From Leptobrachium leishanense (Eukaryota > Chordata > Amphibia > Anura > Megophryidae): a DNA stretch of 64,000 bases. Below the pieces are notes generated by a model, which saw nothing but the letters and a program-made list of their open reading frames with translations, made no database searches and was not told the DNA's origin. The stretch is from the NCBI GenBank assembly GCA_009667805.1, contig CM019069.1:99545204-99609203 (forward strand), written 5' to 3'. The translations under genes were made by a program, and so were the position numbers. Positions 46,791 through 57,299 of the stretch are shown here, piece by piece (positions within the stretch are counted from its first letter, which is position 1; every line of letters begins with the position of its first letter).

Positions 46791-46962
46791 AAACACACTG
46801 ATAAGAGGCACACACTCAGTGATAAGAGGAGTGTCCAGAGGGGCATCAGGACATGTGTGAAAGGCAGCAGTGTTAACCCTTGACGCTCTGTCCTGAGAGC
46901 TCAGGGGTACTGAACATGCAGAGCAGAAAGACAGAAGTACTGAGGTTAGGCTTACACTAAAA

Positions 46963-47945
46963 AAGACATTAACATGTTAAAAATCTATGAATGTAGATGT
47001 GCTGCAAAAAAATAACAATTGGTGCACACTGTCACGTTCAGCCACAATGGCGGTACCTGGCATGCGCCAAGTAGGGCCCAGGTAAGAGGAAAAGCCGCTA
47101 TATGCAGAGATGCGTGACACAACAATCAGGATAAGGAAATAAACCACAGAAGACACTGGGGACCTCTGCACGGCTAATACCGAAGGAGCCCTATACTGAT
47201 AGATCGGTCCTTAGAGTGGCCGAATCTGCACTAATGGAAAAAGGATACCTTGTAGCCGTGCAGAGTCCTGGGAAAAACACAGACACCTAAAGGAGATATA
47301 CTCAATAACTTGCAGGGAAGGACTTCAATAAACTAAAGCCGTGGTCTACAGGGATACACAACATATAATACGATAAGCACAGAACCGCTAGGGATTCCCA
47401 GAAGAGTGGTCAATGAATAAGCCAGGGGTCAAAACCAAAACGTATACCTTGAGCCAAAGCGGGGATATAGCACCAGAGAAAATCCGTCAGCCAGGCCAGA
47501 GGGTCAATACCAGGAAGTCAATCAGAAACCTAGAACTCAGACAAGGGGGAAACACTGAGAAAGCACTAGGATAGAATAACAGGGAGCTCTCAGGAACAAA
47601 TCTGTAGCTGAAGTGAACCAGGATGCAAGAGCATGGTGATATGGGCCCATGGCTTTAAATAGGGGAGTAATCAGCCCATATCACCAGCAGAAGCTCAACG
47701 AGCAAAGAACTTAACCCCTGAGCTGCATGTCAGGGAAAGCAGCACAGGGAAACACAGACATAAGGAATACAGAGGGCAGGGAGACCGGGTTGGAACGTGG
47801 GAACGTGACACACACTATAATTGTGCAAAACTTGAAGTCCTCCACACTGGTCCTTCAAATGAGGAAAAAAGCTGCACAGCTAAAGCAAAATATCAATCTT
47901 TACTACATAATAAAAAAAAAAAAAAGAACATTCCATTAATGTCAA
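46963..47945 (+). repeat. Repeat unit R, copy 1, interrupted by a solo LTR
   Basis: 46963-47029 and 47816-47945 together match copy 2 at 48485-48695 (AAGACATTAACATG start, then GCTGCACAGCTAAAGC, then ATTAATGTCAAAC end). The copies are direct repeats about 0.55 kb apart once the LTR is subtracted. 47946-48484 between them is unassigned. Confidence 0.75.
47030..47810. repeat. Solo LTR with 5-bp target duplication
   Basis: It begins TGTCACGTTC and ends GAACGTGACA, with CACAC on both sides (47025-47029 and 47811-47815). Copy 2 of the surrounding repeat gives the empty site, GGTGCACACTATAA. TG/CA ends and a 5-bp duplication are LTR-retrotransposon marks. No internal coding region remains, so it arose by LTR-LTR recombination. 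Orientation is uncertain. Confidence 0.85.
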
Positions 47946-48484
47946 ACGGAGTATGCTGAATTTTGTATGCAGAGTAGGGATGCTGTATTGGAAGAACTTT
48001 CTATTGCCTCTATAGAAGTATGATGGGGAGCGCTCCTCTTATTGGTACTTCATCTTGTTGATCTTTATTTTGATATTCTTCTCTACTGTTCTATACCTAC
48101 CAACCCACGAAGACTGGTCTTCTTACTTTTGAAGAAATTGAGAACAAAACTAGGGGACGTTTATTGTCAGAAAAATTGACTATTAAGGCAATATTTTGAA
48201 CCAATACCTACCTGCGATTTCATGTTTTTTGTGTGAATTTGTTATCACCAGAGGGTGGCCTTTTAAAAATTGTTTTATATGCAGTACAATAAAAGTTACA
48301 TTTTATTTCCAACAGTGATATTTAATGACAATTGTGACCACGATTGTCTTTTGGAATCAATTTGAAATTTGGGTTACCCCCTGCTACTTTGACAATGTGG
48401 TCTGTTTAACTACATCCTTGGTAGTTTTACAATCCGTATATCAACCTACCATGTTTGGATCATATATAAAGTATTTACACTATA

Positions 48485-48695
48485 AAAGACATTAACATGG
48501 TAAAAATCTATGAATATAGATGTGCTGCAAAAACAAAAAAAATTGGTGCACACTATAATGGTGCAAAACATGAAGCCCTCCACACTGGTCTTCAACTGAG
48601 GGGAAAAAAAGCTGCACAGCTAAAGCAAAATATCAATCTTTACTACGTAATTAAAAAAAAATAAGAAAGAACAATCCATTAATGTCAAACTTCAG
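48485..48695 (+). repeat. Repeat unit R, copy 2 (empty site)
   Basis: Same sequence as 46963-47945 without the LTR, about 90% identical by eye. It ends in the first of two palindromes. Confidence 0.75.
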
Positions 48696-48848
48696 TGTAT
48701 ATATGTGTATATATATATATACTGAAGTTTGACATTAATGGATTGTTCTTTCTTATTTTTGATGACCGGTGTTTGCAGGCTTTATTGGATATATATATAT
48801 ATATATATAATCTCCAATAAAGCCTGCAAACACCGGTCATCAAAAATT
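48660..48848. repeat. Two abutting perfect palindromes with AT loops
   Basis: The first has arms 48662-48700 and 48720-48760 (AAGAACAATCCATTAATGTC and complement). The second has arms about 48765-48790 and 48813-48845 (GATGACCGGTGTTTGCAGGC and complement). Each has a (TA)n loop. The end of one is the start of the next. Confidence 0.85.
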
Positions 48849-48879
48849 GCCCAGGTGCAAAAAAAGCATCACATATTTA

Positions 48880-49217
48880 AACAAGAAAAGTTGTTAAATG
48901 GATGCACTCCGGGACTATCAAAAAATGTTAAAAAAAAAAAACTGTATTTTATTAGATAATCATTAAAATTTGCCTGTAATCATGGCCTGGACGTTTCAGT
49001 TCTCTAAGAGCCTTTTATCAAGGTTATCTGAGAGAGCCAAAACGAAAGATACAGAAGCATACGGAGACTGTAGTAAAAAAAATAAACAATTTATAAAGTA
49101 GCACAGATCTATACATATACACTTTGACCTAAAAAGTACTGAAAAACAAGGCCAGGTGATCACAGCAGTCCGCAGTATGCTAAAAAAAATAATATACAGC
49201 ACTTTGTATTATGATTA
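48880..49217 (-). mobile_element. Penelope-type terminal remnant
   Basis: Contains a degenerate hammerhead-like string at 48984-49026 (minus: CTTGATAAAAGG, hairpin, GAAACGTC). The same CTTGAGA/GAAACG arrangement occurs at the ends of the Penelope copies at 56629 and 61231. No coding sequence. Confidence 0.35.

Positions 49218-49252
<35 letters not shown>
49218..49252. repeat. (TA)n microsatellite
   Basis: About 16 TA/AT units. 49253-49580 beyond it holds one minus frame (49349-49588) with faint L1-like character and no firm feature. Confidence 0.9.
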
Positions 49253-49255
<3 letters not shown>

Positions 49256-49947
49256 CTGTTTGGAGGTTTGTTGTATGGATTGTATATTTTATCACATTTG
49301 ATGTAATACACCGGCATTCATTGTGTGTGCAGCTCTCTTCTCACCTATTTATGTGCTGTGCAGCGTTTTGTATAACTCTGCTTTTCTAGCACCCATTGAA
49401 GGTTGGAGAAGCAGCGCTGTACAAGATATGGGAATAAGGGGATTATACATTTGTGTCTGAAACTGACACTTGCAGATATTGTTGAAATAATTTTTCCATA
49501 TTCGGGCAAGAACATTGTTATGAGGGGCAAGTAGATTGGGCAACCACTTTAGTCCGTTGGACAAGTAGATTTTTTTTAGAATTTCCATTAGGGATAGACC
49601 GATATGTTTTTTTCCAGGCCGATACCGATTATCGACCGTCTCTCAGGCCGATAACCGATATCAGGGGCCGATATTCTGTGTGCTTAAAATTTTGAAAAAT
49701 AACACAATTTCACACAAATCTGGTATAAACTGAACATGTTTATTCATATTTTAAACATTAAATGCAAACAACTGGAAAAAGTGCTTGAAAAATAACTTAT
49801 TAAATGGCTTCCCAAAACATAGAAAAATGGAATAAAATAACCTTTTTAAACTGCGCATGCGCACTGATATAAAATAAATTTAAATCACGACTGCAAAAAA
49901 GAGTCTACACAATTTCTTCAATACTCCCAGTTAAGTAGAAAAACATT

Positions 49948-50385
49948 CTAGTGCAGAAAGCATAACATTTCAGCATGTTCTCCTGTTAAACGGCTTCTGT
50001 TTTTTTCATATATTGCTGACACCTCACTAAAAACATGCTCACTAGGTACAGAGGAAGGAGGAGAACAGAGGTATCTTCTAGCATGAGAAGCAAGTCTCTT
50101 GTAGCGTGCCTCATTTTCTTTCCACCACTGAAGAGGATCACCACTTCTTCTGTTAAGTACCAGCTCCTTCAAATAAAGATTAAGTTCATCACCCAGGCTG
50201 ATTGCTGCAGATTTAGAGTTCTCCCCATGAGGCCCCAATAAAACACTGAACATGGCATCAATTCGACCAAGATGAAGATGTTCTGTTCGTTGTCTTTTTG
50301 GACACTGGTCTGCATCTTGCTCTTCCAGAGTACCATCCTCTTCTTCTTGACTTGACCTTTCTGCAGAAACCTCCTGCACCTCTTG
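49948..50385 (-). pseudogene. hAT transposase, C-terminal dimerisation part
   Basis: The frame is open and joins the core in frame once the MITE at 50394-51589 and one 8-bp duplicate are subtracted. It contains an acidic stretch (SSQEEEDGTLEEQDAD), then WWKENEARYKRLASHARRYL and SSVPSEHVFSEV, the hAT C-terminal dimerisation motif. The stop is at 49948. Confidence 0.85.
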
Positions 50386-50439
50386 TTGAATAATAGGGAT
50401 GCACCGATACCGATACTAGTATCGATATCGGTGCCGATA

Positions 50440-51000
50440 CCGGGTACTGCAGGAGTACTTGGTACTCGTGCAGTACCCCCGATATTTTATTCCGATACCG
50501 GAAGCCGGCATTGAGCCGGCTTGCCGGTATCCGAGGGGCTGCGGCGGCTGTCCGAATGCTCTATCGGCATTCGGACAGCCGCCCCTGCAGCTGCTCTCCG
50601 CATTGTTTAATACTTACCTTCCTTCAGCGCCGCCGGGAAAGTCTTCTCGCGCGCGCGCTCCTTGGAAGGTCCCCAGCCGCGACCACGTGGGACCATGTGA
50701 TCGCGGCTGGGGTCCTTCCAACGAGCGCACGCGCGGGGAAACTTTCCCGGCGTCGCTGAAGGAAGGTGAGTATAAACAAAGTGAGCAGCTGCAGGGCCTG
50801 TCCGAATGCCGATAGAGCATTCAGACAGGCCCTGCAGCTGCTCTCCGGTCATACTTACCTTCCTTCAGCGACGCCGGGAAAGTTCCCGCGCGTGCGCTCG
50901 TTGGAAGGACCCCAGCCGCGATCACATGGTCCCACGTGGTCGCGGCTGGGGACCTTCCAAGGAGCGCGCGCGCGAGAAGACTTTCCGGCGGCGCTGAAGG
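50440..51000. repeat. Compound GC-rich palindrome in MITE copy B
   Basis: Inverted copies of CTTACCTTCCTTCAGCG and of the CCCAGCCGCGA/TCGCGGCTGGGG block occur four times in alternating orientation: two hairpins within one larger palindrome centred near 50800. GCATTCGGACAG with its complement marks the inner borders. Confidence 0.8.
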
Positions 51001-51010
51001 AAGGTAAGTA

Positions 51011-51445
51011 TGGGGGGGGCATATCCATGAGCAGGGGGGCATAACCATGAGCAGGGGGGGCATATCCATGAGCAGGGGGGGCATATCCATGAGCAGGGGG
51101 CATATCCATGAGCAGGGGGGGCATAACCATGAGCAGGGGGGCATATCCATGAGCAGGGGGGCATATCCATGAGCAGGGGGCATAACCATGAGCAGGGGGC
51201 ATATCCATGAGCAGGGGGGCATATCCATGAGCAGGGGGGCATAACCATGAGCAGGGGGGGCATATCCATGAGCAGGGGGGGCATAACCATGAGCAGGGGG
51301 GGCATAACCATGAGCAGGGGGGGCATAACCATGAGCAGGGGGGGCATAACCATGAGCAGGGGGCAATTATCCATGAGCTGGGGGCAAGATATCCATGAGC
51401 TGGGGGGCAGGATATCCATGAGCTGTGGCAATATCCATGAGACCT
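51011..51445. repeat. ~20-bp minisatellite, inverted relative of the copy A array
   Basis: About twenty units of GGGGGGCATATCCATGAGCA type. Its complement (TGCTCATGGATATGCC and poly-C) matches the CCCCCAGCTCATGGAT unit of copy A. Unit length varies by one to two G residues, so frames across it are meaningless. Confidence 0.95.
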
Positions 51446-51589
51446 GGGGGCTTTATAGAAGGTCTGTTCTTATTGGAAAGCGTCACATGACATAAAATAA
51501 AAGTATCGGTAATTGGTATCGGTGAGTACTTGAACAAAAGTATCTGTACTCGTACTCGGTCTTAAAAAAGTGGTATCGGTGCATCCCTA

Positions 51590-52747
51590 TTGAATAATAT
51601 CTTCCCTCAGCCATTGTATTGCACTGGCCAATACGTCATCAGAAGAGAAAGCATGATTTTTGTATCGAGGATCCAAAAGACATGGCAGCACAACGTGTTT
51701 ATTCTCTTCATGCTTCTCAAAGCGTTTGGTGAGGCTGTCCCTCATGACCTGCCTGAATGTTTTAATGCCACGTGTGTTGGGTCCTTCATTGTCTTGAAGA
51801 AGCATCTTCAGCACTCTCATGCAAGGAATTACAGATGACACAGATGAGTCATAATGACTCACCTCTAGGGTCACTTCCTCTATGGGAAGGAGGGTCTCAA
51901 TGACATTGGCAACAATCTCCCACTGTTCAGTAGTAGGACAAGAATATCCTCCATGTTCCCCTGAATAGATGCTAAGAGCTCGCTTCTGTTCCAGCATTCT
52001 TTGTAGCATGTGAAGAGTGGAGTTCCATCTTGTTGGAACAGCCTGAATCAAGTTGTTTTTTGGTAGGCCAAGGTCTTCCTGAATGCACTTCAGTCGCTGC
52101 TTGGCAAGGATTGAATGGTGGAAATGGCCTGCGCACCTCTTCAGCATGGCAATTCTATCAATTAAAGCTCTCTGACTTGACAGGCTATCATTTACCACAA
52201 GCTGCAGGGTGTGTGCCATACAGCTAAGGTCTGACACTTCAGCAAGCCTCATTCCTTTTACCATGTTTGCCCCGCTGTCTCGAAGCACCAGCATCACACG
52301 GTCTTTACTTATTCCCCAGTCTTCAAGCATGCCTAGAAACATTTCTTTAATGTACTCCCCAGTGTGCGATCCTTGCATCGCTTGTGTATTCAGCACCAAT
52401 TGCCTTTTTGTCCATCCGTTGTCAATGAAATGGTATGTAAGACTCATTAGTGACTCAGTTGATCCTGACCAGCAGTCAGTCGTGAATGAGAGTGCGTTGC
52501 CAGCATTCTCTGGTTGCAGCATAGTCTTTACTTTCTCAACTACCTTTTGGTGAATCTTTACCAGCATTTCTGTTCGGTAATACTTTTCACTCTTCAGAGT
52601 GTACCTTGGCTCCACTATGGACATCAACCGCTTAAATCCAGAATCAGACGCCATTGTAAATGGCTGGTTATCAGTAACCATCATCTCAGTGATTGCTTTG
52701 TCCAACAGTTGCGATCTTTCATCTGAATTTTGCCACTTAGCTTTTTT
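51590..52747 (-). pseudogene. hAT transposase, catalytic core
   Basis: Uninterrupted frame. It contains FTTDCWSGSTESLMSLTYHFID (first catalytic region), MLVLRDSGANMVKGM with the second aspartate, LSCMAHTLQLVVNDSL (C-x2-H) and VPTRWNSTLHMLQRM. The distal part has VVLPCLLDPRYKNHAFSS. It has no stop or shift; only the two inserted elements break the gene. The apparent ATG extension at 52852 is read-through of the inserted poly-A. Confidence 0.9.
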
Positions 52748-52763
52748 CTGAAGCATATCTTTT

Positions 52764-54425
52764 TTTTTTTTTTTTTTTTTTTTTGTATTCAAAATTTTAT
52801 TTTGTAACAATGTCAGCGGTACAGTAAATAGAAAAAGGCCACGCAGGGCCACAGACTAGTCAGCAGGAAAATCAACGTAAATAAAAATGACAACATTAGG
52901 CAGCTAGGGTCCGCAAAGTTAACAATAAGGGGAGGGAAATAGAGGGCACTCGACATAAGTGACCAGGGAGGCAGTCTCGTCGTCAGGCAGACATGGGGCA
53001 ACCACATAAAAAAAGGGGGGGAAAGGGGGTGGGTGGACGAGTAAGGTGGAGGACAGCCCGGGAAAAGGTGGCATTCCTGGCTCACTCCAGCAACCTCATA
53101 AGGAGGCTGGAGGCCACGGAAGAGGTCACAGGGCCAGGCGTCCTGGGGCCAGAGGAAGCGGTCAGAGCCATGGTATCCGCTCCAATGGCTCGCCCAGGGC
53201 AACCTATTGTCCCGCACCAAAAAAAAAAAAAAAAAAGGGGGGGAACAAAATAAAAAGGTGGCTAGTTGCCCAGACCGTCACTGCAAACCACAGCCTGGAC
53301 TGATGAAGCAGAGTCCGCAAAAGAGTGTCCAGGGGGGGGAATTCAACTCTCAGGGATAGAGGGATAAAAATAAAATCTCTGAGATGGCCCCAGCCGGGGA
53401 CATCCACTTCACATCAGGAAAAAGGGGGGGAAAAGCCATAAAGAAAGGTCATCAAAAAGGCAAGGTGTCACAGGGAAAAAAGCCAGGGCAGTCCTCAGCC
53501 AGTGTCACGGAATGGCAGCGAACTCGCAGCAGGTAAAGCAAAGCGAGCAGGCCAGGTGTCTCCATCAGGAACGCAGGGCTGGAAGCCTCCTCAATCCCGC
53601 TGGTAGCGCTCGGCGTCAGGCTGGTCGCCAGTTTCAATGTCGTCACAACGGTCGTCGCAGCGGCCCCACTCCAAGACCCGAGCCAGCACTGCCACCTCTC
53701 AGCGCAAAGCCATCGGTCCCCGTCAGCACCGCCAGAAACGGTCTCAGGATCCGGCGTCCAGGTCTCAGCCGAGATGTCAACCTCATTACTCCTCTTGGCT
53801 TCAGCCTCAAAATCGACCTCCACGTGGCGCTGGTCCGATGCGGCCTCTCCCTCCTCGGCTCCTGCGTCCTCCACCTCTCTGCAGCCCCTCAGAGCGAGCA
53901 TCGCCTGACGCCAGAAGCCTCTGGTGACCGGCCCTTCCTCATCCTCCCCTTCGAATAGCTGCAAGCAGGCCTCCAGGCCTGCAAGAAAGGTGTCAGTACC
54001 TGCTGCGTGAGGGGGAGGAGGTCCGTCACGCCGAACATCCTCCAAGTCACTCGCTGCTCCCACCAGGCATCCATCCAGGTTCATCAGGAGACGTGAGCCC
54101 ACTGTCTCCCCCATCTTCAGCGATGGCTCCAGACTAGCCAATGCTTCAGGACAGCTGGGCAGAGATCTGTTACAGGCTGGAGTGAAGGCCGCAAAATGGC
54201 CGCCGGTACCTTGCTCCACTGGCATGTTGGCGGGTGTGCGTCTCTCGTCCGGAGGGGGGGGGGTTAAACGGCCTCCGGACTGTACAGATCCGATGGCCAG
54301 CTCCTCGGGCACCTTTAGTTATAAAAATCGCCGTGAATAAAGTCCTCTTGAGGCACCAAAAAGGAGAGGACATGCGGAGCTCCATTAAAACATGTCCGCT
54401 CCTCTGAACAGCCGGCCACGCCCCC
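52764..54425 (-). mobile_element. Short L1-like retroelement, copy C, 5' complete
   Basis: A 16-bp duplication CTGAAGCATATCTTTT lies at 52748-52763 and 54426-54441. The poly(A) (T run 52761-52785) is at the left. The 5' end starts GGGGGGCGTGGCC on the minus strand. It carries one 286-codon frame and no RT. It is inserted in the hAT transposase after the codons for KDMLQ. Confidence 0.9.
53452..54312 (-). CDS. ORF of short L1-like copy C, unknown function
   Basis: A 286-codon frame from an ATG 114 bases after the element start. Acidic and Gly/Ala-rich in its first two thirds, for example LFEGEDEEGPV at about residue 118. A PPPPDERRTPANM stretch near the N-terminus parallels the PPPPDQR stretch ahead of the frame in copy A. 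There is no RT, endonuclease or clear RNA-binding motif. It occupies the place of an L1 ORF1 but its function is unknown. Confidence 0.4.
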   Translation of the reverse strand: MPEELAIGSVQSGGRLTPPPPDERRTPANMPVEQGTGGHFAAFTPACNRSLPSCPEALASLEPSLKMGETVGSRLLMNLDGCLVGAASDLEDVRRDGPPPPHAAGTDTFLAGLEACLQLFEGEDEEGPVTRGFWRQAMLALRGCREVEDAGAEEGEAASDQRHVEVDFEAEAKRSNEVDISAETWTPDPETVSGGADGDRWLCAERWQCWLGSWSGAAATTVVTTLKLATSLTPSATSGIEEASSPAFLMETPGLLALLYLLRVRCHSVTLAEDCPGFFPCDTLPF

Positions 54426-54701
54426 CTGAAGCATATCTTTTATTGTTGTCTGGACTAGAGCTGGTGTTTCACTCTGTGATTCACTTTGTGATTCAACTTG
54501 TTTTTCCCGTGCTGCATTATATATTTCAACATGATGAACTCTTAGATGGGCCCAAAGATTTGAAGTATTTTTGGTTTTTGCAGTTGCTGATCCCATGCTC
54601 ACATTCTTTGTGCATGTGTTGCACACTGCTTTTCCTGAGGTTGGTTGTGAGAAATAGTCCCAGATCAAACTTTTACTTTTTCTTTCTGCAGCCATCTGCA
54701 T
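54426..54701 (-). pseudogene. hAT transposase, BED zinc-finger N-terminal part
   Basis: It starts at ATG 54701. SLIWDYFSQP, then C-x2-C (CNTC) and HLRVHH form a BED finger (about residues 10-60), followed by a Ser/Glu repeat (SQSESQSET) and TTIKDMLQ at the insertion point. Joined in frame with 51590-52747 and 49948-50385 it gives 1,872 bases, 623 residues plus stop. Confidence 0.9.
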
Positions 54702-54767
54702 TGAAAGAGCGTTACAGATAAGGGTTAAAAAAAAAAGTAAAAATAAAATATATATATTTGTACAAAT

Positions 54768-55880
54768 TTAACCACTTGGCTGCAGAGGATGCGCCCAGCA
54801 CGTCGTCGTGATCACGCACAGCATGCGGACGATGCTCTAAGCAGAAGCGCATCACCTTGCAGCAGCCCGCCAATCTCTGTCTTCTCCCGAAGGTGGCTGA
54901 CCTCATGGATGTCAGCCAAGCCTCCGGGGTCTCCCCAACACCCACTGATGAGTGGGGTGAGGGGGACTTGTGGCAATCAATTGTTTTAGCCTGGGGGAAA
55001 TGTTTTCCCCTCCACCAGGCTAAAACATTTCCCCCCAAGCTAAATGTTTTATCCTAGGGAAATGTGGCTGGTGGCTACTGCTAGGCTACTAGTAGCTTGG
55101 GACTTGAAATTTTGAGCCCTGCTCTAGCTGCTGCCTATGGAGGAGGTAGGGGGGTCCATTGGACCCCTTTATCGCACTATCGGTGGCTGCTAGATGCTAG
55201 CAGAGGGTCTTGTTTGGTATCATTGGAAAGACCAGAGCATGGCCTTTCCAATGATACCAAACATGACTAGGTTTAGAGTAAAATATATTTTTTTAAAAAA
55301 ATAAAATTAATATATATATATTTTTAAAATTTATTAATGCTGCACTAATGTTCACACTTCACTTATAAATTTAAATGTGTGAACAATGATGCTGCACTAA
55401 TGAAATGTTTTTACGTTTAGCTAAAATCGCATATTTTTGCAGAAACGCACAACGGGTTCCCAACTTCCCACTTCTACATTTTTTTTTAACAAACGTAACG
55501 TACTCCTACCCATATACCATACCCAATATACACGTAGAATATAAAACGCAAAGTCTTGCAATAATAAAAGGTGAAAAAATTATTTTAATTTACACGCTGT
55601 AAGTAAATTTAATTATTGGAATTTTATAAAATTCTAATTTTTCCTACTTTTTTTGGTTATAGCATTCTGGCAGGGCATGACGTACTACTACATCATACTT
55701 AGTTATTACAACAATACATATAGTGAGTCTGCTGATTAAATATATATAATTGATGATAATTGATATATGCTTTTATTTAGTTTGTCTGGGTGTTATAATT
55801 AAAATGTGACTTAGTTCAAATCGCGTTTAAACATGAGCGCAAATGGTAAAATGAGCTCAGCACACACCGTGCAAAAATTA
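54768..55880. mobile_element. piggyBac-like non-autonomous element, copy 5, right end decayed
   Basis: TTAA at 54768-54771 followed by CCACTTGGCTGCAGAGGA. The hairpin half and the AT-rich half (TTAATGCTGCACTAATGTTC) are as in copies 1 and 3, and GAGCTCAGCACACA at 55854-55867 matches the subterminal right end of copy 3. The terminal GGGTTAA is missing. Confidence 0.65.
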
Positions 55881-56242
55881 CTATTCTTTATCTTCACAGA
55901 TTTGTGTGCAAGGGGCTGTGTGTGTTGTATATCGCACATAATATTGCTACTAGCTGGCTGTCTGTTCCTTTTTAAGTAATTATTACAGTCAACCAGCAGG
56001 GTGTGCTGCTGAGTGCTCTGCTCCCTTTCTCTAGCCCCACGCAGTCACTGTCTGTCACGCACTAACCAACCGCACTAACCAACCCCACTAGCTGCAGCAG
56101 CTCCCCCTCCTTCCTCGGCTCCATCCATCTTTAAAGCCCCTTTGCTCCGTCCATTGACTCCATCCATCATAAGCAGTTACAGCCCGGGACACAGCACTGC
56201 AACCCAGAGCTCAGCCTGACCTGAAGCCCCCTTAAACACAAC

Positions 56243-56373
56243 CCTGCCTGAAGTTCAACCTGCAGCAGGTGAATAAAAAATGGCCCACAGCTGTGTGTGT
56301 GCACTCTCAGTCTGCACACACACAGCTGTGGGCCATTTTTTCTTCACCTGCTGCAGGTTGAACTTCAGGCAGG
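56243..56373. repeat. Hairpin with 61-bp arms at the left hAT/Penelope junction
   Basis: Arms 56243-56303 and 56313-56373 differ at one of 61 positions, with a 9-base loop (CTCTCAGTC). The outer arm is continuous with the hAT leader and the inner arm with the Penelope 3' end. The mirror hairpin is at 61500-61630. Confidence 0.95.
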
Positions 56374-56628
56374 AGATCTAAAAAAGATGTATGGTACAAG
56401 TACTTAGCTTTTGAAGTTGGATCCGCTCCTCATGGAGATATTCCCACTCTCCTCAAGATGAGACCACAGATGAATAGTTTGAGAAGCTATGGATCCTTGT
56501 TATGTCTGGGTAGGATGGGCCCAGTTGGGAGGTATGGAGAGGAGACGTCTCCACAACTTGAGAGTAAATAAATCGGGAAGGTATATAAATGAATAAAAAA
56601 ATATATAAAATTTATTGAATAATAAAAT

Positions 56629-56667
56629 TGCCCAACGCGTTTCGTCCTAAGACTTTCTCAAGGGCGA
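56629..56667 (-). ncRNA. Degenerate hammerhead-like motif, left Penelope copy
   Basis: Minus strand: GCCC, CTTGAGAA, hairpin GTC-TTAG-GAC, GAAA, CGCG, TT and GGGC closing the first stem. Stems I and II and GAAA fit a hammerhead, but the CTGATGA box is altered, so activity is unlikely without further evidence. Confidence 0.3.
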
Positions 56668-57299
56668 TAAATCAACATAAAATTAAAAGCATAAAATAAT
56701 ATAAACCTTCCCTTCCTTCGTTTCGTATTTTAATAGTCCACAAAGTCCTCTCATTGGTCAATTCGATCTCCCAGCGTTCACCATATATGGTCAAAAAGGG
56801 GTTCCTTTGATATATCACTTCCGTTTTCGGACTCCTCCGATGCGTCGTTTCCGTTTCGGTTCGGAAGTTGTCATGACTCCATATACTCTAAAGTCACATA
56901 CTTTCGTTTTCAGACGTGTCATCAGGTTCTCTCATTGGTCGATTAAATCTCCCAGCGTACACCATATATGGTCAAAAAAGGGTTCCTTTGATATATCACT
57001 CCCGTTTTACGGACTCCTCCGCTACGTTGTTTCGGTTCAGAAGTTACCATGTCTCCATATGCTCGAAAAATCGCGCACTTTCATTTTCGGACATAGCATC
57101 AATTCCGATCGTATTCTATCTAAAAGTCTCGCACTTCTGGTATCCTCTTTTCTCTGCTCCTGAGGACATCCCTCCATACTTTTTCTTTCACTTTCGCTGT
57201 TCCATGGACCATCTGATGTTTTGAATGTGGTTTCTTTTAGCTCTTTTGATTGTAGGATCTTTTTCTTACTTTCCTGAAACAGAATCTTTATATTACAAT

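Larger units (their letters stand above)
50394..51589. mobile_element. hAT MITE, copy B, inside the hAT transposase gene
   Basis: The ends are TAGGGATGCACCGATACC and its exact complement. The perfect 8-bp duplication TTGAATAA lies at 50386-50393 and 51590-51597. It has the same build as copy A: a GC-rich palindromic part and a minisatellite, in reverse order. It interrupts the hAT transposase in its reading frame. Confidence 0.95.

Noticed and set aside
42991..49580. SNRNP25, expected beside POLR3K
   Set aside because: I scanned both strands for its conserved core and found nothing convincing. It may lie beyond the window.
49349..49588. Minus frame of 79 codons with faint L1 ORF2 character
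   Set aside because: The similarity is too weak to call. No neighbouring L1 features or poly(A).
50821..51431. Frames of 117-181 codons across the second minisatellite
   Set aside because: Same repeat artefact. Composition is Met/Pro/Cys repeats with no conserved protein.
51011..51445. CRISPR-like regular repeats
   Set aside because: Units are contiguous with no unique spacers. It is a minisatellite inside a MITE of a vertebrate genome.
51587..52852. A 421-codon frame taken as a complete gene starting at 52852
   Set aside because: The first 30 or so residues, with a lysine run, are read-through of the poly(A) of the inserted L1-like element. The true N-terminus is the BED part at 54701.
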